From: Alphaproteobacteria bacterium
GTDB lineage: Bacteria; Pseudomonadota; Alphaproteobacteria; Micropepsales; Micropepsaceae
Length of the DNA: 64,000 nucleotides
NCBI GenBank assembly: GCA_021325375.1
Contig: JAJPHG010000039.1
Coordinates: 1 to 64,000, forward strand
Reading direction: 5' to 3'
Both the position numbers and the translations under genes were made by a program. Shown piece after piece: positions 19,230 to 30,020 of the stretch; positions within the stretch are counted from its first letter, which is position 1; every line of letters starts with the position of its first letter. The notes under the pieces are model-generated. The model did no database searches, was not told the origin of the DNA, and saw only the letters and a list, made by a program, of their open reading frames with translations.

Positions 19230-21113
19230 ATGCTTCAGCAAATGCGGACCTTCACCAAGTCCTGGGTCGCCAACCTGTTCCTGGGCTTGATCGCGCTGAG
19301 CTTCGTGGCCTGGGGCATCGGCGACATGTTCCGCACCCGCGTCGACACCAACATCGTCACGATGGGGTCGTCGGAAATCTCCTACGACTCGTTCACGCGC
19401 GACTACCGCAACGTCCTGCGCAACGAGAGCGCCCGCGCCGGCCGTCAGGTGACGCCGGAGGACGCGCGCAAATCGGGCCTCGGCCAGGCGGTCTTCGACC
19501 AGATGGTGACCAGGCTCGCCATGGACAATCTGGTGAACGAGCTCGGGCTGACCGTCGCCGACGACGACGTCGTCTCGCGCGTGCACAAGATCTCGGCCTT
19601 CAACGGCCCGCTCGGCACCTTCGACCGCAACGTCTTCCTCTCCACCCTGCAGCAGCGCGGCTACACGGAGGCCGATTTCATCTCCGCGATCCGCGGCGAC
19701 GTGGCGCGCGGGCAGCTTCTCGCGCCGGTCGAGGCGGGCTTCAGCGTGCCCGACGGCTACGCCCACGCGCTCTTCACCTACGCGACCGAGCTGCGCGCGG
19801 CGGAATACGTCACCGTGTCGGTGCAGGCGCTGGGCAAGATCGAGCCGCCGAGCGACACGGTGCTCGCGGCCTATATCAAGGCGCACGCGAACCAGTTCAG
19901 CACGTCCGAGTTCCGCTCGGTTTCGGTCGCGATGCTGGGCAGCGACGACATCGCGCCCACCCTCAAGGTCAGCGACGCGCAAATCGCCAAGCAGTACAGC
20001 GACGACAAGGCCACCTACGTCGTGCCCGAGAAGCGCGACGTGCAGCAGATCACCTTCCCGACCGAAGACGCGGCCAAGCAGGCGCGCGCCAAGATCGACA
20101 GCGGCCTGGCCTTCGAGGCGACCGCGTTCCAGGCCAAGCTCACCGTCGACGACCGCAACGCGGTGTCGAAAGAGGATCTGGGCCCCTTGGGCGACGCGGC
20201 CTTTTCGGTGCCCGAGGGCGGCGTCACCCAGCCGGTCAAGAACTTCGCGAGCTGGGTCCTTCTCCACGTCGTCAAGATCGCGCCCGGCAAGACCACGACG
20301 CTCGACCAGGCCAGGCCCGAGATCGTCAAGAAGCTCACCGACCAGATGGTCCAGGCCAAGCTCGGAGACGTCCAGAACGCGTTCTCGGATGCGAGCCGGC
20401 ACGCGTCCGAGCTGCCCGACGCGGCCAAGGCCGCCGGCATGCATGTCGTGCGCGCGATGGTCGATGCGCAGGGGCTGGGCCCCGACGGCAAGCCGGCGGC
20501 GGGCCTGCCGGCCGATCCCGACCTCATCGCCCATATCTTCGCCGCCGATGTCGGCGAGCCGAGCGATCCGTTCATCACCGCGACCAACCACGTCTATGCG
20601 GTCGCGGTCGAAGGTGTGACGCCGCCCAGGCCCAAGACGCTGGATCAGGCGCGCGTCCAGGCCACGCAGGCCTGGACCAACGAACAGACGCAGACCCTGC
20701 TCAAGAAGCGCGCGGACGAGCTCGCCAAGGAGGCCGAGCATGAGCACACGCTCGCCAACGTCGCGCAGAAGATCGGCGCGCCGGTGCAGGCGGGCGTCGC
20801 GCTGTCACGCCAGAGGGGCAACGACAATTTCTCGCCCGCGCTGATGGAAAAGATCTTCTCGGTGCCGGGCGGCGGCGTGGTGTCCGGGCCGACGGCCAAG
20901 GGCGACGGCTATGTGATCGCGCGCGTCACCGGCGTCATGCATCCGCCGATCCCGAAGACGAGCCCGGGCTACCGCCAGGGCCTGGGCCAGCTCGCCAACC
21001 AGATGGGCGAGGACCTGACCGTCGCGCTCGCCAACGACGAGAAGGTGCGGGAGAAGGTCACCACCAACCAGAAGCTCCTCGACCAGGCGCTGGGCGGCGG
21101 CGACGCGCAGTGA
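19230..21113 (+). CDS. ppiD: Periplasmic folding chaperone/peptidyl-prolyl isomerase PpiD
   Basis: 627-residue SurA-N/PpiD-type protein. A single N-terminal membrane anchor (about residues 13-33, VANLFLGLIALSFVAWGIGDMF) is followed by a SurA_N-like helical domain (about 40-170), a parvulin-like PPIase domain (about 230-370, with KRDVQQITFP and VPEGGVTQPVKNFASWVLL) and a second helical region. It is thought to assist folding of proteins leaving the Sec translocon. The GAGGAA ribosome-binding site fixes the start. trpE begins only 8 bases after its stop, so the two are co-transcribed, a common alphaproteobacterial order. Confidence 0.88.
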   Translation: MLQQMRTFTKSWVANLFLGLIALSFVAWGIGDMFRTRVDTNIVTMGSSEISYDSFTRDYRNVLRNESARAGRQVTPEDARKSGLGQAVFDQMVTRLAMDNLVNELGLTVADDDVVSRVHKISAFNGPLGTFDRNVFLSTLQQRGYTEADFISAIRGDVARGQLLAPVEAGFSVPDGYAHALFTYATELRAAEYVTVSVQALGKIEPPSDTVLAAYIKAHANQFSTSEFRSVSVAMLGSDDIAPTLKVSDAQIAKQYSDDKATYVVPEKRDVQQITFPTEDAAKQARAKIDSGLAFEATAFQAKLTVDDRNAVSKEDLGPLGDAAFSVPEGGVTQPVKNFASWVLLHVVKIAPGKTTTLDQARPEIVKKLTDQMVQAKLGDVQNAFSDASRHASELPDAAKAAGMHVVRAMVDAQGLGPDGKPAAGLPADPDLIAHIFAADVGEPSDPFITATNHVYAVAVEGVTPPRPKTLDQARVQATQAWTNEQTQTLLKKRADELAKEAEHEHTLANVAQKIGAPVQAGVALSRQRGNDNFSPALMEKIFSVPGGGVVSGPTAKGDGYVIARVTGVMHPPIPKTSPGYRQGLGQLANQMGEDLTVALANDEKVREKVTTNQKLLDQALGGGDAQ

Positions 21114-21120
21114 GCGACCG

Positions 21121-22647
21121 ATGGCCCCCCTCCCCGACTTCGCCGCCTTCGCGCGCGCCTATGACAGCGGCCGCGCGCAGGCGCTCTACACGCGGCTGAT
21201 CGCCGATCTCGAGACGCCGGTCTCGGCGTTCCTGAAGCTCGGCGAAGGCCGCGACAACGCGTTCCTGCTCGAAAGCGTGCAGGGCGGCGAGACGCGCGGG
21301 CGCTATTCGATCATCGGCCTCAAGCCCGACCTCATCTGGCGCTGCCGGGACGGCAAGGCGCAGATCAACCGCAACGCCCGCGCCGCGCCGCACGAATTCG
21401 AGCCCGACGCGCTGGGCGACGATCCTCTCGCCTCGCTGCGCCATCTGGTGAACGAGACGCGCATGGAATTGCCTGCGGGCCTGCCGCCGATGGCGGTGGG
21501 CCTGTTCGGCTACCTGGGCTACGACATGGTCCGGCTCATCGAGCGCCTCGGCCCGCCGCCGCCCGATCCGTTGAACCTGCCCGACGCGGTTCTGCTGCGC
21601 CCCACGATCACCGCGATCTTCGACAACATCCGCGACGAGATCATCATCGTCACGCCGGTGTGGCCCGAAGCAGGGCTGGATGCGCGCGCCGCCTACGCGC
21701 GCGCGTCGGAGCGGCTGATGGATGCCGTCGGCGATCTCGAACGGCCGGCGCCGGCGAGCCCGCGTCCGCCGGAGAACCTGCCCGCTATCGCCGAGATCCA
21801 CTCCAACACGACGCATGATGAGTACCTCGCCATCGTCGAGCGCGCGAAGGAGTACATCCGCGCCGGCGACGTGTTCCAGGTCGTGCCCAGCCAGCGCTTC
21901 CGCAAGGCGTTCGCGCTGCCGCCCTTCGCGCTCTATCGCGCGCTGCGACGGTTGAACCCCTCGCCGTTCCTCTATCATCTCGCGTTCGGCGACTACACCA
22001 TCGTGGGATCGAGCCCGGAGATATTGGTGCGCCTGCGCGACGGCACCGTCACCATCCGCCCCATCGCCGGCACGCGTGTGCGCGGCAAGACCGACGAAGA
22101 GGACAAGGCGCTGGCCGAGGAGCTCATGAGCGATCCCAAAGAGCGCGCCGAGCATCTGATGCTCGTCGACCTGGGGCGCAACGACGTCGGGCGCGTGGCG
22201 AAGACCGGCGAGGTGCGCGTGACCGCGAGCTTCTTCATCGAGCGCTACAGCCATGTGATGCATCTGGTGTCGAACGTCGAGGGCCGAATCCGCGACGGCC
22301 TCGACGCGGTGGATGCGCTTGCCGCGGGCCTGCCCGCCGGCACGCTTTCCGGCGCGCCCAAGATCCGCGCCATGCAGCTCATCGACGAGTTCGAGAAGGA
22401 GAAGCGCGGCGCCGTCTATGCCGGTGCGGTCGGCTATTTCGCCGCCGACGGCTCGATGGACACCTGCATCGTACTGCGCACCGCGCTGGTGAAGGACGGC
22501 ACCATGTACGTCCAGGCCGGCGGCGGCGTCGTCGCCGACAGCGTGCCGGAGGCCGAGTACCAGGAGACGGTGAACAAGGCCAAAGCGCTGATGACCGCGG
22601 CGGACGAAGCGGTGCGGTATGCGTCGATGGGAAAGAAGGGGCAGTGA
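21121..22647 (+). CDS. trpE: Anthranilate synthase component I
   Basis: 508-residue TrpE, which converts chorismate and ammonia to anthranilate with TrpG. The N-terminal domain carries the tryptophan feedback element (AFLLESVQGGETRGRYSIIG), and the chorismate-binding domain (about 225-485) has IAGTRVRGKTDEEDKALAEE, LVDLGRNDVGRVA, PAGTLSGAPKIRAM and YVQAGGGVVADS. All catalytic segments appear intact. It follows ppiD by 7 bases. The partner trpG is 4.2 kb downstream, separated by opposite-strand genes, which is unusual because trpE and trpG are adjacent in most relatives. No leader peptide or attenuator was seen. Confidence 0.96.
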   Translation: MAPLPDFAAFARAYDSGRAQALYTRLIADLETPVSAFLKLGEGRDNAFLLESVQGGETRGRYSIIGLKPDLIWRCRDGKAQINRNARAAPHEFEPDALGDDPLASLRHLVNETRMELPAGLPPMAVGLFGYLGYDMVRLIERLGPPPPDPLNLPDAVLLRPTITAIFDNIRDEIIIVTPVWPEAGLDARAAYARASERLMDAVGDLERPAPASPRPPENLPAIAEIHSNTTHDEYLAIVERAKEYIRAGDVFQVVPSQRFRKAFALPPFALYRALRRLNPSPFLYHLAFGDYTIVGSSPEILVRLRDGTVTIRPIAGTRVRGKTDEEDKALAEELMSDPKERAEHLMLVDLGRNDVGRVAKTGEVRVTASFFIERYSHVMHLVSNVEGRIRDGLDAVDALAAGLPAGTLSGAPKIRAMQLIDEFEKEKRGAVYAGAVGYFAADGSMDTCIVLRTALVKDGTMYVQAGGGVVADSVPEAEYQETVNKAKALMTAADEAVRYASMGKKGQ

Positions 22648-22709
22648 GTTTCCCAAAGAGACACGATCTAGAACATTCAGGACTCAACTGTGGAGATCTT
22701 TAAAAACTT

Positions 22710-23492
22710 TCAATGCATTGCGGCACGAGAGCCTAGAACTTCACGCTCGATACGTTGGATCGCCGCACGCTGATCTCCTTCGAAAATCGGCATTGCCGCC
22801 AGTCGATTAGAAGCACGGGTCCGCATTTTTCGGGTTACAGACGAGTCTTTTTCTAACAGCGCCACTACTGAACAGGCGATGTGAGCCTCATAGGTCACAG
22901 CCATTTGCGCGACGACCGCTTCCAGAACTCGCTGTTCCGACATGGCAAGAAATACTGCGACGGGATCGCGTCCAGGCGAATGAATGATCAAATCAGCCGG
23001 AAATTCTACGCCTTCAGTGATTGGTTCGTTCTCCTTGATCTCAGCCCGGCTGCCGAGCGAATCACGAATTGCTTTTGTCGCATCCTCCTTGAAGCTGCTG
23101 GCCGCACGCTCAGGAGTCAGCAAGATCAAATCTTGCAAGCGCAACAGCAACGCAACGAACTTCAGCGACGCACTGGGAATCTGGCTCTCCGGTAGGGGAG
23201 CCGTCGTTAGCTCACCACGCTCCGCGTCATAGTTTGCGTTATATTCTGCTAACAGTGACGCAAGGGCTTCCTGTCGCGTATTGGTGTCAAGATCAACACC
23301 TTCTGCCTCTATTAGCGGAATTGTCGTGCCGTCATCTTCAATGCGATAGCGACCCAACGCATCTGGACCGACTATATAAAAGCCCACAGGTTCCGTTTGA
23401 GAGAACGTAAATGCTGTACTGACAGCTAATCCCGCGGGGACTTCACGCATGGTCAAATAGTCACAGAAGGCTCTGCAAAGTTCATGTTTCAT
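22710..23492 (-). CDS. DUF1828-like protein of an accessory bicistron
   Basis: 260-residue protein beginning MKHELCRAFCDYLTMREVPA. The N-terminal 120 residues follow the DUF1828 pattern: a YRIEDDGTTIPLIEAEGVDL segment, then SLKFVALLLRLQDLILLTPE. The remainder (about 150-255, ending in a basic REVLGSRAAMH) could be a second domain of DUF1829 type. Function is unknown; such proteins occur in accessory and phage-related gene clusters. The ATG overlaps the stop of the upstream partner by 4 bases (ATGA). The region is visibly richer in A+T than the trp genes around it, pointing to acquisition. Confidence 0.6.
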   Translation of the reverse strand: MKHELCRAFCDYLTMREVPAGLAVSTAFTFSQTEPVGFYIVGPDALGRYRIEDDGTTIPLIEAEGVDLDTNTRQEALASLLAEYNANYDAERGELTTAPLPESQIPSASLKFVALLLRLQDLILLTPERAASSFKEDATKAIRDSLGSRAEIKENEPITEGVEFPADLIIHSPGRDPVAVFLAMSEQRVLEAVVAQMAVTYEAHIACSVVALLEKDSSVTRKMRTRASNRLAAMPIFEGDQRAAIQRIEREVLGSRAAMH

Positions 23493-23989
23493 AGAAGCAA
23501 TCCTTCCGCTTTGTGCAGAAGAAAGAATTCGCCTGCAACACGCATCGCATCGTCGTCGTTGCGAATGCCATAGTCTTTCCGCCGGTGAAAATCGCGCGGA
23601 CCAGGTATGCGCTTCTGCCATGAGCCGCGCATTGATCCTGTCGGTATCGTCTCCACGTGACCGCAAGCGGCGTGCAGGTGCCAGCCGGGATGCGTACCGT
23701 GAAACTCGTATGACGCGACGACGCTCATGTCCCGATCATTCTCCACTGCCAGCGTGGCAAGAAATTGTTCCTTGGCGGGATTGTACGCCAATAGGAGTCG
23801 GCAAGTGACAGGAGCAACGGTCGCCGCTTCGAACCTAATAACACGCCAACGATAGGACGAACCAAGCCTATAGGCGCGATTCTTGCGTTTCGATAAAGGA
23901 AAGGCGGCCGCCTGCATTCCGCCAACGGCCCATCTCCCCCATTCCAGAACGGATTTTTGGGCGTTCCGGATGTCCTGCCCGCGCACCAT
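23489..23989 (-). CDS. Uncharacterised partner of the DUF1828-like protein
   Basis: 166-residue protein beginning MVRGQDIRNAQKSVLEWGRW; an internal start at 23917 is possible because neither has a strong ribosome-binding site. I do not recognise the family. Visible features are a basic segment (LSKRKNRAYRLGSSYRWRV), two strands (CRLLLAYNPAKEQFLATLAV) and a His-rich EFHGTHPGWHLHAACGHVE stretch that could bind metal or be catalytic. The C-terminus overlaps the DUF1828-like gene (ATGA). A strictly coupled pair of unknown genes with atypical composition resembles toxin-antitoxin or defence modules, but nothing in the sequence proves that. Confidence 0.5.
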   Translation of the reverse strand: MVRGQDIRNAQKSVLEWGRWAVGGMQAAAFPLSKRKNRAYRLGSSYRWRVIRFEAATVAPVTCRLLLAYNPAKEQFLATLAVENDRDMSVVASYEFHGTHPGWHLHAACGHVETIPTGSMRGSWQKRIPGPRDFHRRKDYGIRNDDDAMRVAGEFFLLHKAEGLLL

Positions 23990-24050
23990 GATTCGATGCT
24001 ACCACTTCCAATAGCAGCCGTGTCAACGCGTCACACTCAAGAGGACAGGT

Positions 24051-25022
24051 TCACCGCATCGCCTGCAGCGCGCGCTCCGTTTTCGCGCGGATCGCGGTCT
24101 TCAGCGTCACGAGCTCGAAGCCCTGCTCGTGCTCTGCCCAATACGCCACCGCGTCCAGCGTGATCTCGCCCGGATGGCCGATGGCGATGGCCGCACCGCG
24201 GGCTCTCGCCTTGGCTTCGAGGGCATGGAGCTCGGCATCGACGCCGTCGATGGTGGCGATGTCGTCCAGGAAGACGTCGCGGTCGGAGCTTTCCACGCCA
24301 TGGGCGCGCGCGACGCTCACGACCTGGCTTGCCGCCGTGGTGCGGGAATCGAAGAAGAAGACGCGGCGCTCGGCGATGCGCCGCATCACCGGCGCCAGCG
24401 CGTCCGCATTGGACGTGAACAGGCTGCCCTCGTGGTTGTTGACGCCCACGAAATCCGGCACCCGCGACAGTGCCCAGTCGAGGCGGCGCACATTCTCTGC
24501 GCCGGGCAATGCGACGCCGAGCGCCATCGGTCCGGGATCGTGCGGCCCCTCCGCCTGCATCGGCAGGTGCACGAGCACCTCGTGCCCAGCCCGCGCCGCT
24601 TCGCGCGCGAGCGCGGGCGTATCGCGCGGATAGGGAAGGAAGGCGAGCGCGACCTTGCGCGGCAACCGGATCGCGCGGCGCGTGTGCGCGACATCGCCGC
24701 CGAGATCGTCGATCACGATGGCGATGACGGGTGGGCCTGGAAGCGGTGCGACGTCTTCGGAAATCTCGGTGCGCAGGCGCAGCTCCGGCACCTGATCGGT
24801 CAGGATCGGCATGCGCACGAAGTGCTGTGCCACGCCCGCCTCGGCCTGGAACGCGGGCACGAAGAGCCGCACCAGCAGCGGGACGCCGGTCGCGACCGCG
24901 TTCGCGCCGATCGCGCAGGCGCTCACGAACACCAGCCAGAACGCGCCATGCGCCACGCGCAGCACTTGCGGCGATATCCGCCGCCGTGCGCGTCGAATCG
25001 GTCGCAGCCGGTGCATGGGCAT
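24051..25022 (-). CDS. Divergent polysaccharide deacetylase family protein (YibQ-like)
   Basis: 323-residue protein of the DUF610/divergent polysaccharide deacetylase family. One N-terminal membrane anchor (about residues 25-48, LVFVSACAIGANAVATGVPL region) leads to a NodB-like catalytic domain with paired aspartates in AIVIDDLGG, HLPMQAEGPHDPG, VGVNNHEGSLFT and FFFDSRTTA, ending with the IGHPGEIT motif. It should act on envelope polysaccharide in the periplasm, although the substrate of this family is unknown. ATG at 25022 or 25016 is preferred over the upstream TTG. It is often near ctpA or envC in relatives, but not here. Confidence 0.85.
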   Translation of the reverse strand: MPMHRLRPIRRARRRISPQVLRVAHGAFWLVFVSACAIGANAVATGVPLLVRLFVPAFQAEAGVAQHFVRMPILTDQVPELRLRTEISEDVAPLPGPPVIAIVIDDLGGDVAHTRRAIRLPRKVALAFLPYPRDTPALAREAARAGHEVLVHLPMQAEGPHDPGPMALGVALPGAENVRRLDWALSRVPDFVGVNNHEGSLFTSNADALAPVMRRIAERRVFFFDSRTTAASQVVSVARAHGVESSDRDVFLDDIATIDGVDAELHALEAKARARGAAIAIGHPGEITLDAVAYWAEHEQGFELVTLKTAIRAKTERALQAMR

Positions 25023-25121
25023 GTACTGCCGCAACGGGAGCGAGTGTCAACGCGCCTGTTAAGCCTGGGAATTCCCGCGGCGCAGGACTAGGCTGAAGAA
25101 GCCGCTCGGTTTGGAGCATGG

Positions 25122-25376
25122 ATGCAAAGGCTGTTCATTCCCGCGCTGCTCCTCTCCTTCGTGATAGCCGGTGCCGCGGTGAAGCTGGGCATGGGCGGTC
25201 CGATCATCTATCCCTTCTGGGCCGCCGCGGCTTGGCTGGCATTGTTCGTCGTGGCGGTGATTGCTTTCCGACGACGCAGCCTGTGGTTTCTCATCGGCGC
25301 GCCGTTCGCGCTCGGCCCCGCGCTTTTGATCTATTGGTATGTCGCGACTTGCGTCCCGACCAAATCGTGCTTGTAA
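25122..25376 (+). CDS. Small three-span membrane protein of unknown function
   Basis: 84 residues beginning MQRLFIPALLLSFVIAGAAV, with three hydrophobic helices (about 4-22, 29-48 and 54-74), a basic RRRS loop and a short polar tail CVPTKSCL. No family is recognised. It converges on asnS with a 3-base gap and is divergent from the polysaccharide deacetylase across about 100 bases. The reading frame is clean, but support is limited to composition and hydrophobicity. Confidence 0.55.
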   Translation: MQRLFIPALLLSFVIAGAAVKLGMGGPIIYPFWAAAAWLALFVVAVIAFRRRSLWFLIGAPFALGPALLIYWYVATCVPTKSCL

Positions 25377-25379
25377 AAT

Positions 25380-26786
<1,407 letters not shown>

Positions 26787-26888
26787 GGGGCGAGAACTAC
26801 TCAGCCCGCGCGATCTTGTCCAGAAGACCGGACGCCCGGCGGCCAGCGCGTGTGTAGCCGCCTCCCGGCGTTGTGCTATAGGGAACCC

Positions 26889-27473
26889 ATGCTCCTCCTG
26901 ATCGATAACTACGACAGCTTCACGTACAACCTGTTCCACTATCTGGGGGAATTGGGGGCCGAGGTCGTCGTCAAGCGCAACGACGAGCTTTCCGCGCGCG
27001 AGGCGCTGGCGATGGGTGCGGACGCGATCGTGCTGTCGCCCGGTCCCTGCACGCCGCGCGAGGCGGGCATCTGCATCGATGTCATCAAACAGGCGGATGG
27101 GCGCGTGCCGATCCTGGGCGTGTGCCTGGGCCATCAGGCGATCGGCGAGGCCTATGGGGCCAGGATCGTGCGCGCGCCGGAGCCCATGCACGGCAAGCTC
27201 AGCCGCATCCGCCATACCGGCAAGAGCGTCTTCCGCGGGCTGAACCACGATTTCCTGGCGACGCGCTACCACTCGCTCACCATCGCGCCCGAGAGCATGC
27301 CGGCGAGCCTCGAAGTCACCGCCAACAGCGACGACGGCGTCATCCAGGGCGTGATGCACAAGAGCCATCCCGTGCACGGCGTCCAGTTCCATCCCGAGAG
27401 CATCGCATCCGAGAACGGCCACGCGCTGCTCAGGAATTTCCTGGAACTCGCGCGTGCGCGGCAGGTGGCCTAA
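26889..27473 (+). CDS. trpG: Anthranilate synthase component II (glutamine amidotransferase)
   Basis: 194-residue class I glutamine amidotransferase that supplies ammonia to TrpE. It begins [20 protein letters not shown], with the nucleophile Cys in [16 protein letters not shown] and the His-Glu pair in [13 protein letters not shown]. In some bacteria the same subunit also serves PabB. It is separated from trpE by 4.2 kb and from trpD by an opposite-strand DUF642 gene with which it overlaps tail to tail by 4 bases. It therefore needs its own promoter in the gap shared with asnS. Confidence 0.95.
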   Translation: MLLLIDNYDSFTYNLFHYLGELGAEVVVKRNDELSAREALAMGADAIVLSPGPCTPREAGICIDVIKQADGRVPILGVCLGHQAIGEAYGARIVRAPEPMHGKLSRIRHTGKSVFRGLNHDFLATRYHSLTIAPESMPASLEVTANSDDGVIQGVMHKSHPVHGVQFHPESIASENGHALLRNFLELARARQVA

Positions 27474-28069
27474 GGCTCGCCGAACGACCTCAAGTGCAAT
27501 CCGTCGAGACCGCAGAAGCCGTCACCCGGCGCGTCGCCGTTCATGAAAGCGATCGTCGTCTGCGCGTTCGTCGCGGTGAAGACGAAGCCGGCCCGGCCCC
27601 AGACGATTTCGGTCTGATCCTTGCCGTTGGGATGACCCATCACCGTGAAGATACCCTGGGGCACGCCGTCGACGGTCGGGGTCACGGTGCTGTTGGGCCC
27701 GAAGCCCAGCTCGCGCGAGAAGGCCGTGCCGATCCTGAACCACAATATGTATTGCTTTCCGGGGATCGTCTTGAACGTCTGCGCGAGGCCGGCCTGAAGA
27801 TGCTGGTCGCCGGCGAGATTGACGAACTGCGCTCCGTTCTTGGCCTGCAGCGACAGATCGCCGATCGAATAGTTGGCGCCGATCAGCACGACATCGCCCT
27901 GCCCGATCACCGTCCACGGGCCGATCGTGCCGCCGACGTTGACGACCTGCGCCGTGCCGGCATCGATCTGCGGATCCTCGAACGAACCGTCCGGAAGCTT
28001 CGCTGCGGCAGCCGGAAGCGTCATGCAGATCACAGCACCGGCTGCCAAGGCGAGACGCGACAATTTCAT
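27470..28069 (-). CDS. Secreted DUF642-like protein
   Basis: 199 residues from the ATG at 28069, which has a very strong GGGAGGA ribosome-binding site 4 bases before it. A signal peptide ([20 protein letters not shown], cleavage near AAAA) precedes a single beta-rich domain resembling DUF642: [31 protein letters not shown], a [11 protein letters not shown] segment, and the [18 protein letters not shown] ending. DUF642 proteins are cell-wall or extracellular carbohydrate-binding-like; bacterial roles are unknown. It lies between trpG and trpD on the opposite strand. Confidence 0.75.
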   Translation of the reverse strand: MKLSRLALAAGAVICMTLPAAAAKLPDGSFEDPQIDAGTAQVVNVGGTIGPWTVIGQGDVVLIGANYSIGDLSLQAKNGAQFVNLAGDQHLQAGLAQTFKTIPGKQYILWFRIGTAFSRELGFGPNSTVTPTVDGVPQGIFTVMGHPNGKDQTEIVWGRAGFVFTATNAQTTIAFMNGDAPGDGFCGLDGLHLRSFGEP

Positions 28070-28215
28070 GAAATCCTCCCACGAATATCGGATGACGCGC
28101 ATTACGTATTCGCGCGACGCGCGAGGCAAATCACGAAGGCGTGCAAACCCCGTCACGAAAATGTATAGGAAGGAATGCGTCTCATGATCGACGGAAAGCG
28201 GCAGGCAGCGCGCGT

Positions 28216-29220
28216 ATGACTGACAACGTAAAGGATTTGTTCGCGCGCGTGATCGCGGGCGCCTCGCTCGATGCCGAAGAGTCGGCGCGGGTGTTCGACC
28301 GCATCATGTCCGGCGAAACCGATCCCGCGCGGCTCGAGGCCTTTCTCGCGGCGCAAGCGGCGCGCGGGCCGACCGTCGCGGAGATCATCGGCGCCGCGCG
28401 GAGCATGCGCGCGCATATGCGATCGATCCAGGCGCCCGAGGGCGCGATCGATCTGTGCGGCACGGGCGGCGACGGTCACGGCACGCTCAACGTCTCGACC
28501 GCCGTCTCGTTCGTGGTCGCGGGATGCGGCGTTACCGTCGCCAAGCACGGCAATCGCAGCGCCAGCTCGCGCGCGGGCGCAGCCGACGTGCTGGAGGTCC
28601 TGGGCGTGCCGATCGATCTTTCGCCGGACGCAGCACGGGCCTCGCTCGGTGAGATCGGGCTCTGCTTCCTCTTCGCGCCGCTCTATCACCCGGCGATGAA
28701 GCATGTGGTTCAGGTGCGCCGGGCGCTGGGACGGCGCACGATCTTCAATCTGCTCGGCCCCCTGTGCAATCCCGCGCAGGTGAAGCGGCAATTGCTCGGC
28801 GTCTATGCCCGCGACTGGCTGGAGCCGCTGGCCGAGGTGCTGCGCGCGCTGGGCTCCGAGAAGGCCTATGTCGTGCATGGCGCCGACGGGCTCGACGAAT
28901 TGTCGACGACCGGCCCGACCTTCGTGGCCACGCTCGAGCGGGACCGGATCGCGACCAGTGCCGCGACGCCCGAGAGCGCGGGCCTGGCGCGCGCCACCCT
29001 CGCCGATCTCATCGGCGGCGATGCCGCGCACAATGCGGGCGCGATCCTGCGCCTGCTCGGTGGCGAAGCGGGGCCGTTCCGCGACATCGTCCTGCTGAAC
29101 GCCGCCGCCGCGCTGATGGTCGCGGACAAGGCGGAAAAGCTCACGGACGGCATGGCCCTTGCCGCGGAGAGCATCGACAGCGGGCGGGCACGGGCCGTCC
29201 TTGATAGGCTTGCGTCATGA
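28216..29220 (+). CDS. trpD: Anthranilate phosphoribosyltransferase
   Basis: 334-residue TrpD, which transfers the phosphoribosyl group of PRPP to anthranilate. The start at 28216 gives [15 protein letters not shown]. The PRPP/Mg site [18 protein letters not shown], the [18 protein letters not shown] anthranilate loop and the conserved [11 protein letters not shown] are all present. The stop overlaps the trpC start (ATGA), and trpC overlaps moaC in the same way, so trpD-trpC-moaC-moeA forms one tightly coupled operon. Confidence 0.96.
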   Translation: MTDNVKDLFARVIAGASLDAEESARVFDRIMSGETDPARLEAFLAAQAARGPTVAEIIGAARSMRAHMRSIQAPEGAIDLCGTGGDGHGTLNVSTAVSFVVAGCGVTVAKHGNRSASSRAGAADVLEVLGVPIDLSPDAARASLGEIGLCFLFAPLYHPAMKHVVQVRRALGRRTIFNLLGPLCNPAQVKRQLLGVYARDWLEPLAEVLRALGSEKAYVVHGADGLDELSTTGPTFVATLERDRIATSAATPESAGLARATLADLIGGDAAHNAGAILRLLGGEAGPFRDIVLLNAAAALMVADKAEKLTDGMALAAESIDSGRARAVLDRLAS

Positions 29221-30020
29221 CCATCCTGGACGACATCGCAAAATACAAGCGCGAGGAGGTCGCGGCGGCCAAGGCGCTTCTGAGCGACGCGGCCCTCGAC
29301 GATCGCGCCTGGGCGCAGTCGCCGCCGCGCGGCTTCCGCGACGCGCTGCTGCGCGCGCGGGAAGCGGACCGCTACGGCCTGATCGCCGAGATAAAAAAGG
29401 CGAGTCCCTCGAAAGGCCTGATTCGCGCCGATTTCGATCCGCCCGCGCTCGCGCGTGCGTACGAAGAAGGCGGCGCCGCATGTCTCTCCGTGCTCACCGA
29501 CGCGCCCTCGTTCCAGGGCGCGCCGGAATTCCTCACCGCCGCGCGCGACGCGACCGCTCTGCCCGCGCTGCGCAAGGACTTCATGCTCGATCCCTATCAG
29601 GTGACCGAAGCGCGCGCCTGGGGCGCGGACTGCGTCCTGCTCATCATGGCGATGCTCGACGACGAGACGGCGAAGGATTTGTTCTCGCTCGCGCGCGACT
29701 ACCACGCCATGGACGTGCTGGTGGAGGTGCATGACGAGGCCGAGCTCGAGCGCGCCATCGCGCTGGAAGCCGACATGATCGGCATCAACAACCGCGACCT
29801 GAACACCTTCGTCACCGACACCGCCGTGACGCTGAGGCTGGCGCCGATGATCCCCGAAGGCACGCTCGTCGTTGCCGAAAGCGGGCTCGCCACGCGCGAA
29901 GACCTGAAACGCCTTGCCGGGATCGGCGTCACGACCTTCCTGATCGGCGAGAGCCTGATGCGGCAGGCGGACGTGGCCCAGGCGACGCGCGCGCTGATCG
30001 GCGGTACAATCGGGGCATGA
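29217..30020 (+). CDS. trpC: Indole-3-glycerol phosphate synthase
   Basis: 267-residue TIM-barrel enzyme converting CdRP to indole-3-glycerol phosphate. Diagnostic segments: [20 protein letters not shown] (catalytic Lys and Glu), [30 protein letters not shown] and [13 protein letters not shown]. Monofunctional form without a fused TrpF. It overlaps trpD at the start and moaC at the end, each by 4 bases. Confidence 0.97.
   Translation: MTILDDIAKYKREEVAAAKALLSDAALDDRAWAQSPPRGFRDALLRAREADRYGLIAEIKKASPSKGLIRADFDPPALARAYEEGGAACLSVLTDAPSFQGAPEFLTAARDATALPALRKDFMLDPYQVTEARAWGADCVLLIMAMLDDETAKDLFSLARDYHAMDVLVEVHDEAELERAIALEADMIGINNRDLNTFVTDTAVTLRLAPMIPEGTLVVAESGLATREDLKRLAGIGVTTFLIGESLMRQADVAQATRALIGGTIGA

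Noticed and set aside
21000..21121. trp attenuator or leader peptide before trpE
   Set aside because: trpE begins 7 bases after ppiD; no Trp-rich short frame or alternative hairpins fit there.
22379..22687. Minus-strand frame opposite the end of trpE
   Set aside because: Arg/Pro/Ser-rich antisense translation, no start signal.
26787..27422. Upstream extension of asnS to 680 codons
   Set aside because: The added 212 codons are antisense to trpG; the OB-fold start at 26786 is the natural N-terminus.
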